The notes under the pieces are model-generated. The model searched no databases. It saw only the letters and a program-made list of their open reading frames with translations, and was not told the origin of the DNA. Position numbers and translations under genes: made by a program. Positions 33,111 to 46,037 of a stretch of DNA of 64,000 nucleotides are shown piece after piece. The stretch is taken from NCBI GenBank assembly GCA_026874595.1, contig CM049306.1:46312019-46376018 (forward strand). Reading direction: 5' to 3'. The stretch comes from Sipunculus nudus (Eukaryota > Annelida > Sipuncula > Golfingiida > Sipunculidae). Within the stretch, counting starts at the first letter, position 1, and each line of letters begins with the position of its first letter.

Positions 33111-34429
33111 AAACCGGCCTGCTTTGAAAAGCGATGGTCTGATAAACGGTGTCACTCTAACTCACTGAGGCTGAGTGTTATATATATTAATATAGTGTTA
33201 GAAATTGTTGCCGTACTCAAAATAGCCGAGGACCTTAAAATATTAAGACTGATTAAATGGGTTTATAAATAGCAAGCTATAGAAGCTCACAATAGGCGGT
33301 TACTGGAAAACTCATGTTGGTTAAAAAAAAGATTCTTGGAAAGATCACTATAATTACTCTGTACGTCACTGCATGGGAAAGACCTTAGTTCAGCGAGGCG
33401 GTGATGTAAGGCGCTGCATGACTGTCCGGTACGGCCCAAGTTTACCAGTCAATGAAATAAGCGGGTCAGCGAGTGGTAATAGTAATAGATGTAACCGAGA
33501 GGTGGCGATACCGACACTATACGTGCGATACAGTGAGAGAAGGTTTGGTTTTTCTGTCAGAGGCAACAATTAAGAGCAATTTCATTGACTGGGCCAGTCT
33601 AAGACTAATCAGACGGTCAAGGGAGTAAAGAGGTAATCTCACCGATGTGGCTTTAGGTACAGGATGTTCATTGAAATAGACATGACCAGAGCGGTGTTTC
33701 TTATAGCAGTCATCACCACATTATGCTGTGCCCCAACAGGGTTTGACCAGCCAGTGGTCAATGTCAGTTACAAACATAAGGAGTCACCTTAGGCTTTGTG
33801 CAGTTCTAGGTCAATTGAGTCACCTACAGAGCCAGCTGTATAGCCACACACTGTCTATTACCAGGTCAAATAAGGTAATCAAGCCCTTGCTTCACTCCCA
33901 GCCATAGTAGGCCTACGTAATATGTGAGACCTGACAGAAGTACAGGGTTACAGTCCATATACAACATCAGGCCAGGTGAAATTGTACAAAGTTACGACCA
34001 GCTCCCAGTGCAAGGATAATTGTTTAAAATCTATATACCAGATTAATGATGCATCATCTATTTTGTATAACAAATTGACTTAATACATTCATACAAAGAA
34101 ACACCTGCATAGTGTTTTTACAACTGTCAGTCAATGTAAGGGGTTAACAGGAATAAATTAAAATTTAATAACATATATCTTTTCATATTACAGGTACTAT
34201 TTTTTACACCACCTGAAAACATTTTATACCAAAATATCAATATTTTCAAATGATAAGCATAATTTTATATTCATGTTCTACTGAACTGCCAGGTTATCAA
34301 CTGGAAGCCCGCTCCGCGCAGCACAGACTTTGTTTCGGCTTGCCCCGCACTTAGCATTTGCCCGCGGGCTAGCTGCGGTTCAAAACCCGCCCGCGCAGGG
34401 TCCAAGTACAAGCATGTTCTTGTATCTGT

Positions 34430-34580
34430 TCAGCGAAGCAATTTTGTAATTATCATGTCGTCTCCGGTTCATATGAAATTTTTGTTGAAAATTTATAATA
34501 AAAAAAAGGGGGGGGGAAATAACTCGTCCTCCCTCACAGATTTCTGAAAAAAGTGCCTGAGAACCCAACTTTTTTTGGCC
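34430..34580. mobile_element. MITE with GGCC end, partial copy
   Basis: The right end matches copy A (GATTTCTGAAAAAAGTGCCTGAGAACC..TTTTTTTGGCC). The left terminal repeat is absent and the interior is shortened. Confidence 0.65.
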
Positions 34581-35189
34581 TATTGGGACAATTTTCATGA
34601 ACCATTTGTGCGAATAATTTACATGTTGACACAATGTAAAACAGACCTGAAAGCGAAGAAAACTTTGGAAACCCCACTCTTTTAGGAAATGATAAGGATG
34701 TAATTTAGGTTATGATCAACAGGTGGCGTGCATGAACAGGGCGCAGCTGGCCGGAGATGTTTACAAACCGGTTTAAAAAATGTACAGGTGCACGTTTTAT
34801 GTTTATTTTTATTTGTTTTCTTTTTTTTTTTTGCGGTATCAAATCAGGACGCAATCTCTCCTGAAATCTGACAGTTGACTTGCAATAGGATCAATCAATC
34901 TCAGTGAACATCAGCTCAACCACAGCTGCATCTGACGTATACATGTATAACATTAAAGGTATGAGCGAAAACAGATCAATGAGGTTAAGACTTTATTTAA
35001 CCTCAGGGCAAATCAGTGAGCGAACAGAAGAATATCTAATGGTAAAGATAGTAGGATTTCACCATTTTCCAGACACGTTTTGCTAACCTGTCAGTGATTA
35101 TATCTGAACTGCCTCAATTTGTGTCCTGTGTGACGTGTGTGTTTAGAGTATAAAATATATACACACTCTCTCCATCTCTGTCTCTCTCG

Positions 35190-35194
<5 letters not shown>

Positions 35195-35240
<46 letters not shown>

Positions 35241-35256
35241 TACACATGATGTGCCA
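35195..35256. repeat. (AT)n microsatellite
   Basis: More than 20 AT units with one interruption, preceded by a CT-rich tract. Confidence 0.95.
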
Positions 35257-35824
35257 CTGTTAATTCACGCAGATCAGAGGACAGAATGGGATTATTTCAT
35301 ATTTATAAAGTAGTATCACTATATAAATTAACTTTTTTTGCGGGGGAATTGGGGGGGGGGGGGGCAATCTCCGGTTATGTCTACATGAAAACTGTCGTAG
35401 AAAAAAATATCCCCCTAAAAAAATTATATCCTGAAGAAAACCACTATTTGAGAAATAAACACATTATTTTACATGTAGCTTAGCTGCCCGGACATATGTA
35501 TTTTCTTTTGTATTATACCAACAGTGATCCATTTTATACAGGAAACATGTACTTGATGAATAAATGAGCGGCTTTATTTCACAAATGACATAACGAAAAT
35601 ATAGCTTTCCATGGAGCAAATTGCCTTGTCACCTGACCCTTCTCCGAATAATCTTTGTGAAAATTAGACCGAATTGCCAGGAGTAAACGCATGCAGGTAA
35701 TCTGTCACTCTCCCGGACACATCGTCTCGGTATTATCATTTGTATCGGCTATAGGGTACTTTCATTCAGGGGAGTGCATGGCCCCCACCCCTACCATGCA
35801 TGCGAGCTGATAATATACTACATG

Positions 35825-35828
<4 letters not shown>

Positions 35829-35888
<60 letters not shown>
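35829..35888. repeat. (AT)n microsatellite
   Basis: About 30 uninterrupted AT units. Confidence 0.95.
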
Positions 35889-35893
<5 letters not shown>

Positions 35894-36012
35894 GTACATG
35901 CATGCACGATACAGGAATTCCGCTCTCTTATCTAATGTATAGGGCATTTCCCACCCTCTCGAACCCGTCTGAGAGCTAGAGAACTAAAGAACTATAGAGA
36001 GCTTGTGTGTAT

Positions 36013-36038
36013 GTATGTGTGTGTGTGTGTGTGTGCGT

Positions 36039-36079
<41 letters not shown>
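36013..36079. repeat. Compound (GT)n-(GA)n microsatellite
   Basis: About 12 GT units are followed after ACGTGAGATA-like spacer bases by about 18 GA units. Confidence 0.95.
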
Positions 36080-36082
<3 letters not shown>

Positions 36083-39000
36083 ATATGTATATTATTTTAT
36101 TAGGGGTTTTATTTCAGAGACGTTCAGTTTGTGTCTTAATTTGGATATTAATTTCAACAGAACGTGCATGGATACATTAAGTGATTTATTTAACGGTCCC
36201 GCATTCAAAGTAGTGAAGCAAGGCCGGGTGCATGTATTGGGTTTTGGATGCAGTTAAGAATTGAGAATACACCTTTCCCCGGTCTCCTTTATATAAAAAA
36301 TTCGTGCACACGCTTAGTTTCTTCTGTTCACAATCCAGCGTCGAAGGGGTATTTACTAGGTGGGGCGGGAGTGGGGGCTTCCAATGATGCAGATTTAAAC
36401 TTTTTATAATTTAATAATTTAATTACATCGGCCGAAGTATATAACATCGGCCGGATTCAAGGCCATGGTTCGCGCAGCTGCCAGTGTCAAAACGACTCGC
36501 ATAATTGTCAATTTCAAGCAAACTCATGTATATTTCAATTTCAAGTGATGGTGAATTCAAAGGAAAAAGTTGATTCCATTTTCTTAAACCAAAGATCAAT
36601 CTGTCATTGCTTTTCTTAAATGGAAAAGTTAAATAAGGCCAACGAATAATGGAGGGGGGGGGGGGGACACAAAAGTTGGTGGGGCAAGCTTAAGAACGGG
36701 GACATAGATTTTTTTCTATCAACCGATTTATAAATAAAAATAAGACTTTGTTAGATAAATAATCTGCTTTTACGGTATCATATAGATAAATAAACATGAG
36801 AACAGTGCATCGATGTAAACACTTCTTTCATTATTTATTCTTAAATAAATGATCAGTCATCCACATAACATAAAGACACTAAAACATATAAACATTCTAT
36901 AACTTCAAACTTCCGATCTCTTTTGTGCAAATACGTCTGCATTATAAAATGCATTTCTTTTATTTTTATATTTATGCATCATCGTTTACGTATCTATTAG
37001 GAGTAAAGAGATGATGCTTTAGGTAATTAATTTTATACATTTGCAATCGATCTTCCATAAAACGATGCTGTTGGTATTAAATGTGGTCAATTTGCATAGT
37101 TTCTTGTACCGTTTTGTGCTGTTTTGTATACCATTGAGAATATCAGTTGCAATGATATATACAGCAAAAATCCTAGTTCACGTAATAAAATTTTTTATAA
37201 AAAAAATAAATTTTCACTGCCTATCATAAAAATCAAAGACCATGTATGTATATTCACATACTATTTATTATTTCTTAATGCATGTAACGATAATTTATTG
37301 ACGTTTTGTTAAAAAGAATTAAGGGTTTATATTTTTTAGGATAACGCGAGGTGAAAACAGCTCGTTTTTTTTAAAATTAAATAATATAATCATTCAGTCG
37401 TTCACAAACAAGATGTCAAAGCCTATATATAAGGAAAGCTGGAACATTTCTTGAGAAATACATGATTGCATGCTTTATAAAATCACGATTTAGAAATCAT
37501 GTATGATGCGTGATCATGGTGTAGACACATGCGTTTCTCTTAACAGGTTCTTGGATTTTTTTAGCTCTTGTTTTCAGTTGAAAGGGTGATATTTGTTTGG
37601 TGGCAACTATATATAATATGCAAAGAAAATATTCTCTAATAAAAAAATGATAACAATGTTTCAAGCTTGGGGGGGGGGGGGGGGGGCTTTGGCTCCCTCT
37701 GGATCGGCCACTGTTGACAGAAAGAAAAAAATGTAGCCTGAGGTGGTTGGTTGCATATATACGGAAGCTGAAGGGTCACTGGTTGCAGAACGCCCTTTGC
37801 AAAAGTATGGGTGGATCGTCCAGCTTACCGCCAGATGTCCTTGTCCATCTATCTAATACTTAAAAAAGGAATTCGGTTCACGTCTGTTCGCAATGTTCTC
37901 TAAAACCGCGTTGTCTACGATATTGTGCCATAAACCATTTTAAAGGTTATTATCCCCGCAGTGACATAGACGATATGAGAATAAATAATTTTTAATGTAC
38001 ATATAATTTTAGTGATTTTTCCGTTTTTACTTACTTGCACGGAGGTGTGACCGGGCACAGCCGAACTGCCTTCGGCAATGACCGGACTGCTTGCATCGTT
38101 GTCACTCAACCTCAAACACTAATATTTTTCATATGAATAAAGATTGCTTTCAATGCGGGATTTGAGGGACTTACATTTGAACGAGGCTCTCACCCACCGT
38201 TGTGGCCAATAAAAGAGAAAAAAACATGTTTCTCGCTTTATGAAATGGAGAGTTCAACCCAGGTGGATTAATGACAAAACATAATTCAAGGTCCGAATTA
38301 AAGGAAAACAGACACGGGGTGCGGTGGAGTGGTGTCGGAGGTTTCAGGCCTCAAGATTATTCTGATGCGATGAAAAAAGGTTGCGGTGGCTGTAAAGGGG
38401 ATACGGACCCTCTGCATGGAGTCCCGTTGGGTCCGCTTCTGCTACTCAGGAGTAACACATATTCCTGTTTCTTTCTTCAGGAACAGTTTATTTCAACGTA
38501 CATTGAATAAATCTTTCATGTGTTCCTCACATCAACCTTATCTTTATACGTCCAACGATAGAATCATGTCAAATATCATCGAAAACCTCATTCAAAACGT
38601 CTCATTCAAGTTCGCAATGTAAACATCACTGACCAGGACTTCAATTAAGGTAAATATACCGAGGTATGAATTTCTTGCCACGACTCGAGGTCAACCCCAC
38701 AAAAAAAATGTAAAAAAATATTTATAAATATCTAATTGAGACATATTTTCTGTGAACTTTTAGAATAAAAAAATGAGCCAGCAGTCTACATCTCAGTTAA
38801 TATATCTCCCCAACCCCGGTAATTAGCCCGGTATGGGCCTACTGGGTTTATCAGCTAGTAACGTTATAAACACTGTTTAACCCCATACAAGTGCGGTGGG
38901 ATCGGCGTGATATATGAAAGTTCCAAGGGATTATCATAATCTATATATAGTTAGCCTAATAGACGTCAGATATCGGAATGGGCCCTTTAACCGAAATCTG

Positions 39001-39248
39001 TTATTTCAAATTTAACGTTCGATCATCTTCCGAAATGGGTCATGCAATGATGATACAACACCATGCACATGTGGCAGTTAATACGCCTACTGAAATCATG
39101 TTCAAATGCATAGGCTTATTGAGAATTATTATTGTCCTTGTCCCACATACCATTATTGTCCAATAAAAAGAGCACGGTGTATGTTTAATTAGAAGAGCTA
39201 TCAATGAAATAACATTTTGGCAGCTAGCCTGGCTGTATATATCTATAC

Positions 39249-39450
39249 TCAGGGGCGGATCCAGGATTTAGGAAAAGGGGGGGTCCAACCATGGAGGACT
39301 AATGAAAATCCGAAAAAAGGTCATTAGGTCTGGAAAAGGGGGTATCCAGGCCTCAAAATTACGTCTAAAACTCCTTAAAAAAGGTTGCTTCTGGTGAAAA
39401 AGGGGGGGTCCGGACCCCCTGGACCCCCCCCCCCCCCCCCGGATCCGCTT
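39249..39450. repeat. Short element with GGGGCGGATCCAGG end and G/C tracts
   Basis: The left end GGGGCGGATCCAGGATTTAG and the right end CCCCCCGGATCCGCTTC are near inverted repeats. The middle has AAAAGGGGGGGTCCA and GGTTGCTTCTGGTGAAAAAG. The same order recurs at 53250-53400, and the GGATCCGCCCC end is at 1950-2130. It is a short MITE-like family without coding capacity. Confidence 0.75.
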
Positions 39451-39547
39451 CTGATACTATAAATATATAGGCCTTCTTTACAGTAAACACATGAGTCAAA
39501 TACTGGATGTCACTCAAACTGGGTTTTACTGAAATAATTAAGCTTTA

Positions 39548-39796
39548 ATGTTTAAAATGAATAGATGCATTTATTATCCAAGCGTCGTCAGCGATATGGG
39601 AACATTCTGTTTGCCTCTGTCAATCGGGCCTCTCCATGACCGCGTGGCCTGCCCCGCGGAGCTGAGCCCGCATGAAACTGCACCGGGACATCCAGGTATT
39701 GATAAATCGCGAAATAGCCCACCTGTTGCACGGCCCAACACTGGGAACGAGTACACAAGTTTGACAGCGAGCGATAAACATGTATGACATGGCAAC
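39548..39796 (+). promoter_or_regulatory. Likely 5' UTR of the TBC1D30-like gene
   Basis: GC-rich, CpG-containing stretch immediately before the start codon. An in-frame stop at 39785-39787 separates it from the ATG, so the coding region does not extend further left in this exon. Confidence 0.45.
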
Positions 39797-40250
39797 ATGG
39801 CTTCTCCATGTAATGACACCATTTGTCTTGCCAATGAAGACACAGACGATGAAATTTTCCTCCCTTCCAGCCCTTCTGAGTACTTTAACCATCAGTTCAG
39901 CCCGACAGGACAGGAGAAGCGGGAAGCATGGGCCGGGTCAAGACTGACGCCTTCGGTTGCTGGCTCAGACAGCCAAGACTCTATGGTTGAGGTTGGGCTC
40001 ACCACTGGAGAGGATATGAGGGTACGTTCCCACGCAAAGGCCGTTTCTGGGAGTATGTCTTCTATTGTGGATGGGTTACTTTTTGAGATATATGACCGGT
40101 GGCATTATTCACACAGGGATAGCCTTGACAGTGACACGTACACCGAATGCTCCAGCACTTCAGAAGCCTTCCTTGGACGCTGCGAGTCCCTACATCTCGA
40201 GGAAGTCCGCCACGCTCGGACTCTCCATAGAACATTCCTGGAAACAAAGA
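39797..40250 (+). CDS. tbc1d30: TBC1 domain family member 30-like, first coding exon (partial gene)
   Basis: 151 codons plus one base, from ATG (context AACATGG) to the donor AAAGA|GTAAGT. TBC1D30 is a Rab GTPase-activating protein; human TBC1D30 has been linked to Rab8 and primary cilium formation. This exon precedes the TBC catalytic domain, which must lie in later exons to the right of the window. The N-terminal 90 residues are polar and acidic (NEDTDDEIFLPSS). The tail SSIVDGLLFEIYDRWHYSHR followed by DSLDSDTYTECSSTSEAF matches in order the vertebrate segment SLVSGLLNELY..RRDSLDSSTEAS, which is why this name is chosen. The identity rests on this motif alone; no arginine- or glutamine-finger can be seen. 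Confidence 0.75.
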
Positions 40251-40851
40251 GTAAGTTTATTGAATAATGTCAAAATCTCCTGTTGTGGGAATACAATAAA
40301 CACCAAATATAAAACAACACTAAAACATCTGGAAGAATAAAACTCCACAAATAAACATCAAACACTAAATTATATATTTTTAATTTTAACTATAAAAATT
40401 AAAAAAAAAAAAATAAAGTTGTTAGTACAGCCTGGTTTATCAAACCATCTTGTAGGTACATCAGTGTGTCACTTAATATTATTTTTTTTCAAGGTAAGAT
40501 ATATGTATTATACTTGTTAATAGTATATAACAGAAAGAAATGTGTTTGTAAACAAACATTAACATTTCCTCTTTTGCTGTATTCAAATATTTTTTAGGGG
40601 GCTTATTTACTGCCAAGTTATTAAAAATATGGGTTGACTAGCAAACATTTTGACAAATTTGACAAACTGAAATGGCTTTAAGAATTTAAGTTTCACATGT
40701 AAAATGTCCTGTGTTTGGTTACCTGTTTTATGGTTTAATTATAGGTATGAAGGTGTGTGGTCTGTTTAATTTATGTCTTTTCAAATCACCTGAACTGACA
40801 ACCTGTGTTTACGACAATATATAATATATTACTGTATATGTAAATATCAGT

Positions 40852-40882
40852 ATATATATATATATATATATATATATCAGTA

Positions 40883-40931
<49 letters not shown>
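40852..40931. repeat. (AT)n microsatellite, interrupted
   Basis: Two blocks of TA dinucleotides separated by ATCAGTATATATG. Confidence 0.95.
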
Positions 40932-40934
<3 letters not shown>

Positions 40935-41496
40935 TAATGAGACGTAAGTAACAGGTGAATATATTGAGGGTCCTTATTGTGAAGAGGAAACAAATAAGTG
41001 GTTCCGCACAGTCTTGTACCTCCCACAGGTGTGTTTTGTTTGATGATCATTAAGTTAGAAATTATATTAACTGCTAAGTAGGTGGCAGTTATAAAGGAAA
41101 GGTAATGATTATGCCATGCTGCGACAACAGCGTCCAGTGTGAGGTAGCATGACACCTGTCTTTGTTTAACTGAACTCATTTTACTTCTCATTGAATACCT
41201 AGATGTAGACATTTCAAGAGGGGAAGGACTTGGCTTGATTGTTCATTCAGAAATGGCAAACATTTCTGATATAATATCTCATGGAATATTCATAAGGTCA
41301 CCAGTGGGCTGCATTTTACTTTGAAAATATCATCTTTATACATGAAAAAAAAAATTAGAGTTTTGTACTTTAGTACTTGTAGCACTCATTGTAAGGATAA
41401 ATGAATTCCAAATATATAATAATAATAATATATTGAAAGACATTAAAACAGTCCTCCCTACACCATTTCTGTTTAACAGTAATCATGTACCAGTAA

Positions 41497-41832
41497 GGCC
41501 AAAAAAAGTTGTTTGGTTCTCAGTCACTTTTTTTTCAGAAATCTGTGCCTGAGTGTGATTTTTTTACCTGTTTTGGTATGTTTTGATAAAAATGTCATAT
41601 GATCAGGAAGGGAAAAACATAATAATAACAGAACTGTTTTGCTAATCTGGTAAAGGCACTACATAACAAAGGAAATCTGATCAAAATTGTATTATTTTAT
41701 CTTCTTGAAAAAAAAAATGTTTGAGCAGCTGGAAATCAAAATTGGTAAGTTTCTATTGAAAATCAAAATAACAATTTTTGATATGGGGGGGGGGGGGTTA
41801 AAATTGACGTGCATGGTGCCTTTTTATTGGCC
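41497..41832. mobile_element. MITE with GGCC ends, copy B
   Basis: 336 bp, flanked by TAA direct repeats (41494-41496 and 41833-41835). It is the same family as 9776-10076, in inverted orientation (the TTTCAGAAATC block comes first). It has no ORF. Confidence 0.82.
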
Positions 41833-43609
41833 TAAAATGTTTTAAATATTAGGTCAAGGGTCCATTACAAAGCCTCTCTCCACTGCCCCAACAGCTGAAA
41901 CTGAAATCCAATAAGGATCCATATCACCATAGAACAATGAAATCATTCATCCTCATAAATTTCTCTCTTCCCTGACCTAGTGTGTTATATATGGTTGTTA
42001 ATTGACTGGATCTGATCTCTGGCTTGTTATGATTGGTGTTAAGGATGCATAATTCGTTAATTACTGTGGTATAACAAGCCCTACCTGCTGTCTGAAGGAG
42101 ACCTTGTGATTGTGATACTGAAGATGGGCAGGGCATGAATTTAGAAACATTTTCTACTGTCCAGCAGGGTCTGCATGACAAAAAAGTATACTGGACATTA
42201 AAGGATTCCACTGGACCCCATATTATAAAAGATCAGTTTTTAGAAATGTATTTTGGAACAGGTAGTATTAAAGGGCTTTGTATAAGGTAACCAAACAAAA
42301 CACCAAGTCATATACTGACACAGTGCCCATTACACATGCTAGCTTAGACTTGTCGAATATATTAATAATTAATAGAATAAAAAGCAAGAGAACTACATAT
42401 GGTTTTTGCTGATATTGATTGTCTTTGCCATTATCACCATTTTTTGAACTAGATATTAAATGAATGAAATGTGGATCAGTATTGCATTTTACAATTTGAG
42501 GTGGACCATGTAATGGAGGAACCATATTTTTTTAATGTCAGTTAGCTGGGCATCCAGTGCTCCTACTTATCTTATTGTAATAAGATTTTTGCCACACAAA
42601 TTTATATTCTACATCTTTGTTATTTTGGAAAAGCGAGTAATAATTGTGTTATGTGATAAAGAAAAATAGATATTAAGTAGTTCAGTGGTTAAAAAATACA
42701 CTAAGACCGTATGATTAATTTTGTTCAACTGGTGGGAGATTCAATAAAAAGTTGTCTTTTCTGTTATGACCATTTCTCTTCACCGTTGTATTTGTTTAAA
42801 TAATGCTTAAGACAAAAGCCTAATGGTGTGTACCAAAATTCTGTGTTACTTACAATTTTCAGCTCAGCTGACGTGCAGTAAATAGTTAGATACAATAAAA
42901 CCCTTATCTGAGATAAAAGCCTAGTCTGATTCATTAAACAGTGTTTTATTTGTGTTATATTTATTTCAGAACTATGAGTTATGTTTGGACCGTTATATGG
43001 GTTAAATCTGATTAAATAATTAATGAATCATTAAATTTCTGAATTTATTCTGGATTAGTTGAAATGTTGCTTTGCTGTTTAACTGCAGTACCTTGCAGGT
43101 TGCATAGACTGAAATAAGATAATTTTGGTATCTATTTAATATTATGATACCACTGTTAATGTAAACTAAAATGCTTTAGAATGATCAACACTGTTATGTT
43201 ATAGTTAAGCTACATAAACTGATGGATAACAATTTAAGTGACTTACTGAGCAACTACAAATTGATTTGAGTGTTTAGCAGCCTTGTGTGTATGCCTGTGT
43301 CTGAGCTGTAGACAGCAGATTCTTAAAGTAGCTATTAGATATTTATTTATTATGCAGTGCAAGAAACCCAAGTACTATCACTATGAAGCACTTTTCCTTT
43401 CACGGTTTACTTTGTGACATGACAAGCATATGAATCTATATATCAAACTGTCTTTATAAATAAGACTTCATGTATCTCAGTATCTGTCAGTCAGTCATTG
43501 CCATTTTGGCTGCCACTAGTTAACTGTAAAAGAAAAATGTAGTTAATATTTTTTTCTTTTTATTTATTAGGCAGTTTCTTGTAATAATATATAACTTTCC
43601 ATTTATTCA

Positions 43610-43742
43610 GAGTAGCAAATACCTGTGCTATGCACAGTTTGGGACGAACGAAACAATCTGTACGTTGGTATCGGAAATCCACCGGAAATCGGGAGATATG
43701 GAAATCACACAAATCGCGATACGCTATTAATATATAGATACA
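43610..43742 (+). repeat. Repeat tail ending ACGCTATTAATATATAGATA
   Basis: CGGAAATC..GGAAATCAC..AAATCGCGATACGCTATTAATATATAGATA. The last 19 bases are identical to those at 45119-45137 and the preceding 90 are similar. Such a common tail is typical of the 3' ends of LINE copies, but no coding part is attached. Confidence 0.5.
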
Positions 43743-45039
43743 TTATATGTAGGGTGATATGCATTAACATCGTATTGAAGCCAAGATATTGGAGGGAGAT
43801 GTTTTCGGAGAAGTTGATATGATAAATGAAATAATTTTTATATAAAAACATATTATGTTGAACATCGCTATTTAAAGTTGCCCACCGAATTTTCTTGTGA
43901 CAAAATCGCACCGTGTAAAAAATTTGTGACATATTCCAAGGTTTATTTGCATCCGATCATCGCATCCGTTCATCGCATCCGTGTAAAATTTTTTGACACT
44001 ATATTTCCAATTACACATGACACATACCTCCGGCAACGATTATCAGCTGCGATCAACGCATGCAAGCATTTATCACAGACCTTGAGTCCTGCTCAACTTT
44101 TGCGATGAATGCACCCGTTAAACCCACAGGGGATTCAACTTCATGACATGAAATCGGGGAAGCCCACACTTCCATTACCAAAATATGAGTATTAAAGTTC
44201 ATAGGGGAATAACTGTAGGGAAGCATCATGTCTGTAACACTCAACATGCATCTTACTATATATGTATCACTGAAAGAATGCAAAAATGAATTTGATGCAA
44301 TAAAAGTGACATTTAAAGTGGAAAAAAAATAAAGCGTTAAGCACAGGCGCCAGGACAATTATTTTTGTGTGCATGTGTGTGTGTGTGTGTGGGGGGGGGG
44401 TCCTATCCCACATTAATTTAATTAAAACATAATTATAGTTATATTTTACTGAAATATCATTTAGGTTTACAGGCATAAATCTTGATTTGAAAGGACAAAA
44501 CTACTTATCGTCATCTGTTTGACGCTTGTATGTGTCATGTGTTTCCTCATGGTTGCTGTCCTTTGATTGCACATGAAAGACGGGTGCGACAAACCAAATG
44601 TGATATACACTGGTTTGTGTGACCATGGGACATGATTTTAGTTGCATGAGACTCGCTCATTTGTCAATCGCCCTGGACATGGTACATGTGCATTCAAGCA
44701 TCTCAGGTCATGTAGGGGGGGGGGGGTCGCAGGTAGAAGCCCTCTTCGTGCGATATCCCGGTGACAGGAAGGCCTACCAAACAATCCTTTCAAAGATCTC
44801 CCTTTTGAGAAGGGGATTATTTCGGACCCGTGACCGCGAAATGTACAAATAACCCAGATAGAGCCCCTGAGTAAAACTCTTGTTCGGCCATCACACACTC
44901 TATGGCCATTGTCTTACGGGACCCGAAGACACAAAGAAAAGAGGCGCCCGCGGGGGAGCAAATATTAAAATTATTAATTATGCATGTAATACGCAAATAT
45001 TGCAAATAAAACTGGGTGGAATCTCTTCGGACACAACCA

Positions 45040-45137
45040 GAGCATATGTTTGTCGAAAATCACGGCAATCCGTTCGGTGGTATCAGAGGAGATACGGAAA
45101 ATTGCAAAAATCGCCTTACGCTATTAATATATAGATA
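45040..45137 (+). repeat. Repeat tail ending ACGCTATTAATATATAGATA, second copy
   Basis: Shares with 43680-43742 the order GGTGGTATC, GAGATACGGAAA, AAATCGC and the AT-rich end. The region upstream (44730-45030) is CpG-containing and unlike its neighbours. Confidence 0.5.
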
Positions 45138-45739
45138 AGATGGTGAGCTTATGCACTGTGTCAATTGAATCTCTATGAAATAAGCCTGAAAAGCAGAACA
45201 CAATTAAGATTAAAATTCCAAGAGCTGCGGTCCTTTATAATTAATTTCTTCATTGGCAGCTCCATGCATTAGAAGACTGGGAGTTCTGTATCAATTGTAG
45301 ACCCATCAGAAGTTGTATTGATAAAACATTCCTCTAACAAAATCCTTGAGTCTAGTGATTGAATCCTTTGAGTACTAGTATTTAGATAAAGTCTGTTTTA
45401 TTAATGCCATTGACAGGTTAACATGGAACTGGCAGCTGTAGTGTTGCCATCATAACCATGGTTGAATTGGTATCTGCTGCAGCTACAGCAGTATAATTGC
45501 TATATGTGCTGTAGGCATGACAACAGGGTTAATATGAGCTCTAAGCATTGAACATTGTTGAAATTTAGACTGGCTGAATGTGAGCAGGGGAATAGGAGCT
45601 GGAGAAACTTATGTGGTTAGGAAACCTAGCACCTGTTTCTTCTCTGTTCTTTTAGTGTTTCAAATATTCAGTGAGGATTAGATGTATCATCTGCATCTGA
45701 GATAGGTAGATGATCTTAGACTTCACACACCCTTATGAA

Positions 45740-46037
45740 AAAGGACAACATTTATCATAAGTGAAACAGAAAAAGTAGATAAACTGAAGGACAAAGTATG
45801 ACAAATATAGGATAGGAAATAAAAAAAAAGTTGGAAAACTTTGGGACAAAGTATGACAGCAGTAGGATAGGAAAAGTAGGAAAACTTAAGGACAAAGTAG
45901 GATAGGAAATAAAGAAAAGAAGGGAAACTAAATGGAAAAATAGAACAAATATTTGGATAGGAATTGCAGAAAAAGTAGGAAAACTGAAGAACAAAGTTGG
46001 ACAAAAGATAGGAAATAAGACAAAGTAGGAAAACAGG
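45740..46037. repeat. Degenerate A-rich tandem repeat, about 45-60 bp
   Basis: GGATAGGAAATAAAGAAAA, AAAGTAGGAAAACT and GGACAAAGTATGAC recur five or six times in variable order directly left of the 42-bp minisatellite. Confidence 0.7.

Larger units (their letters stand above)
29200..39547. other. Intergenic region between msl3 and TBC1D30
   Basis: The 10-kb region between divergent genes has no recognised host gene. It contains a LINE remnant, a foldback element, a partial MITE, four simple repeats, G-tract elements (about 36655, 37672) and a poly-C/GGATCC element at 39249-39450. A 28-codon ORF at 29466-29552 is noted separately. Confidence 0.6.

Noticed and set aside
40877-41212. Minus-strand ORF of 111 codons with an alternating Tyr-Ile tail
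   Set aside because: The tail is translated (AT)n microsatellite and the rest has no recognised domain.
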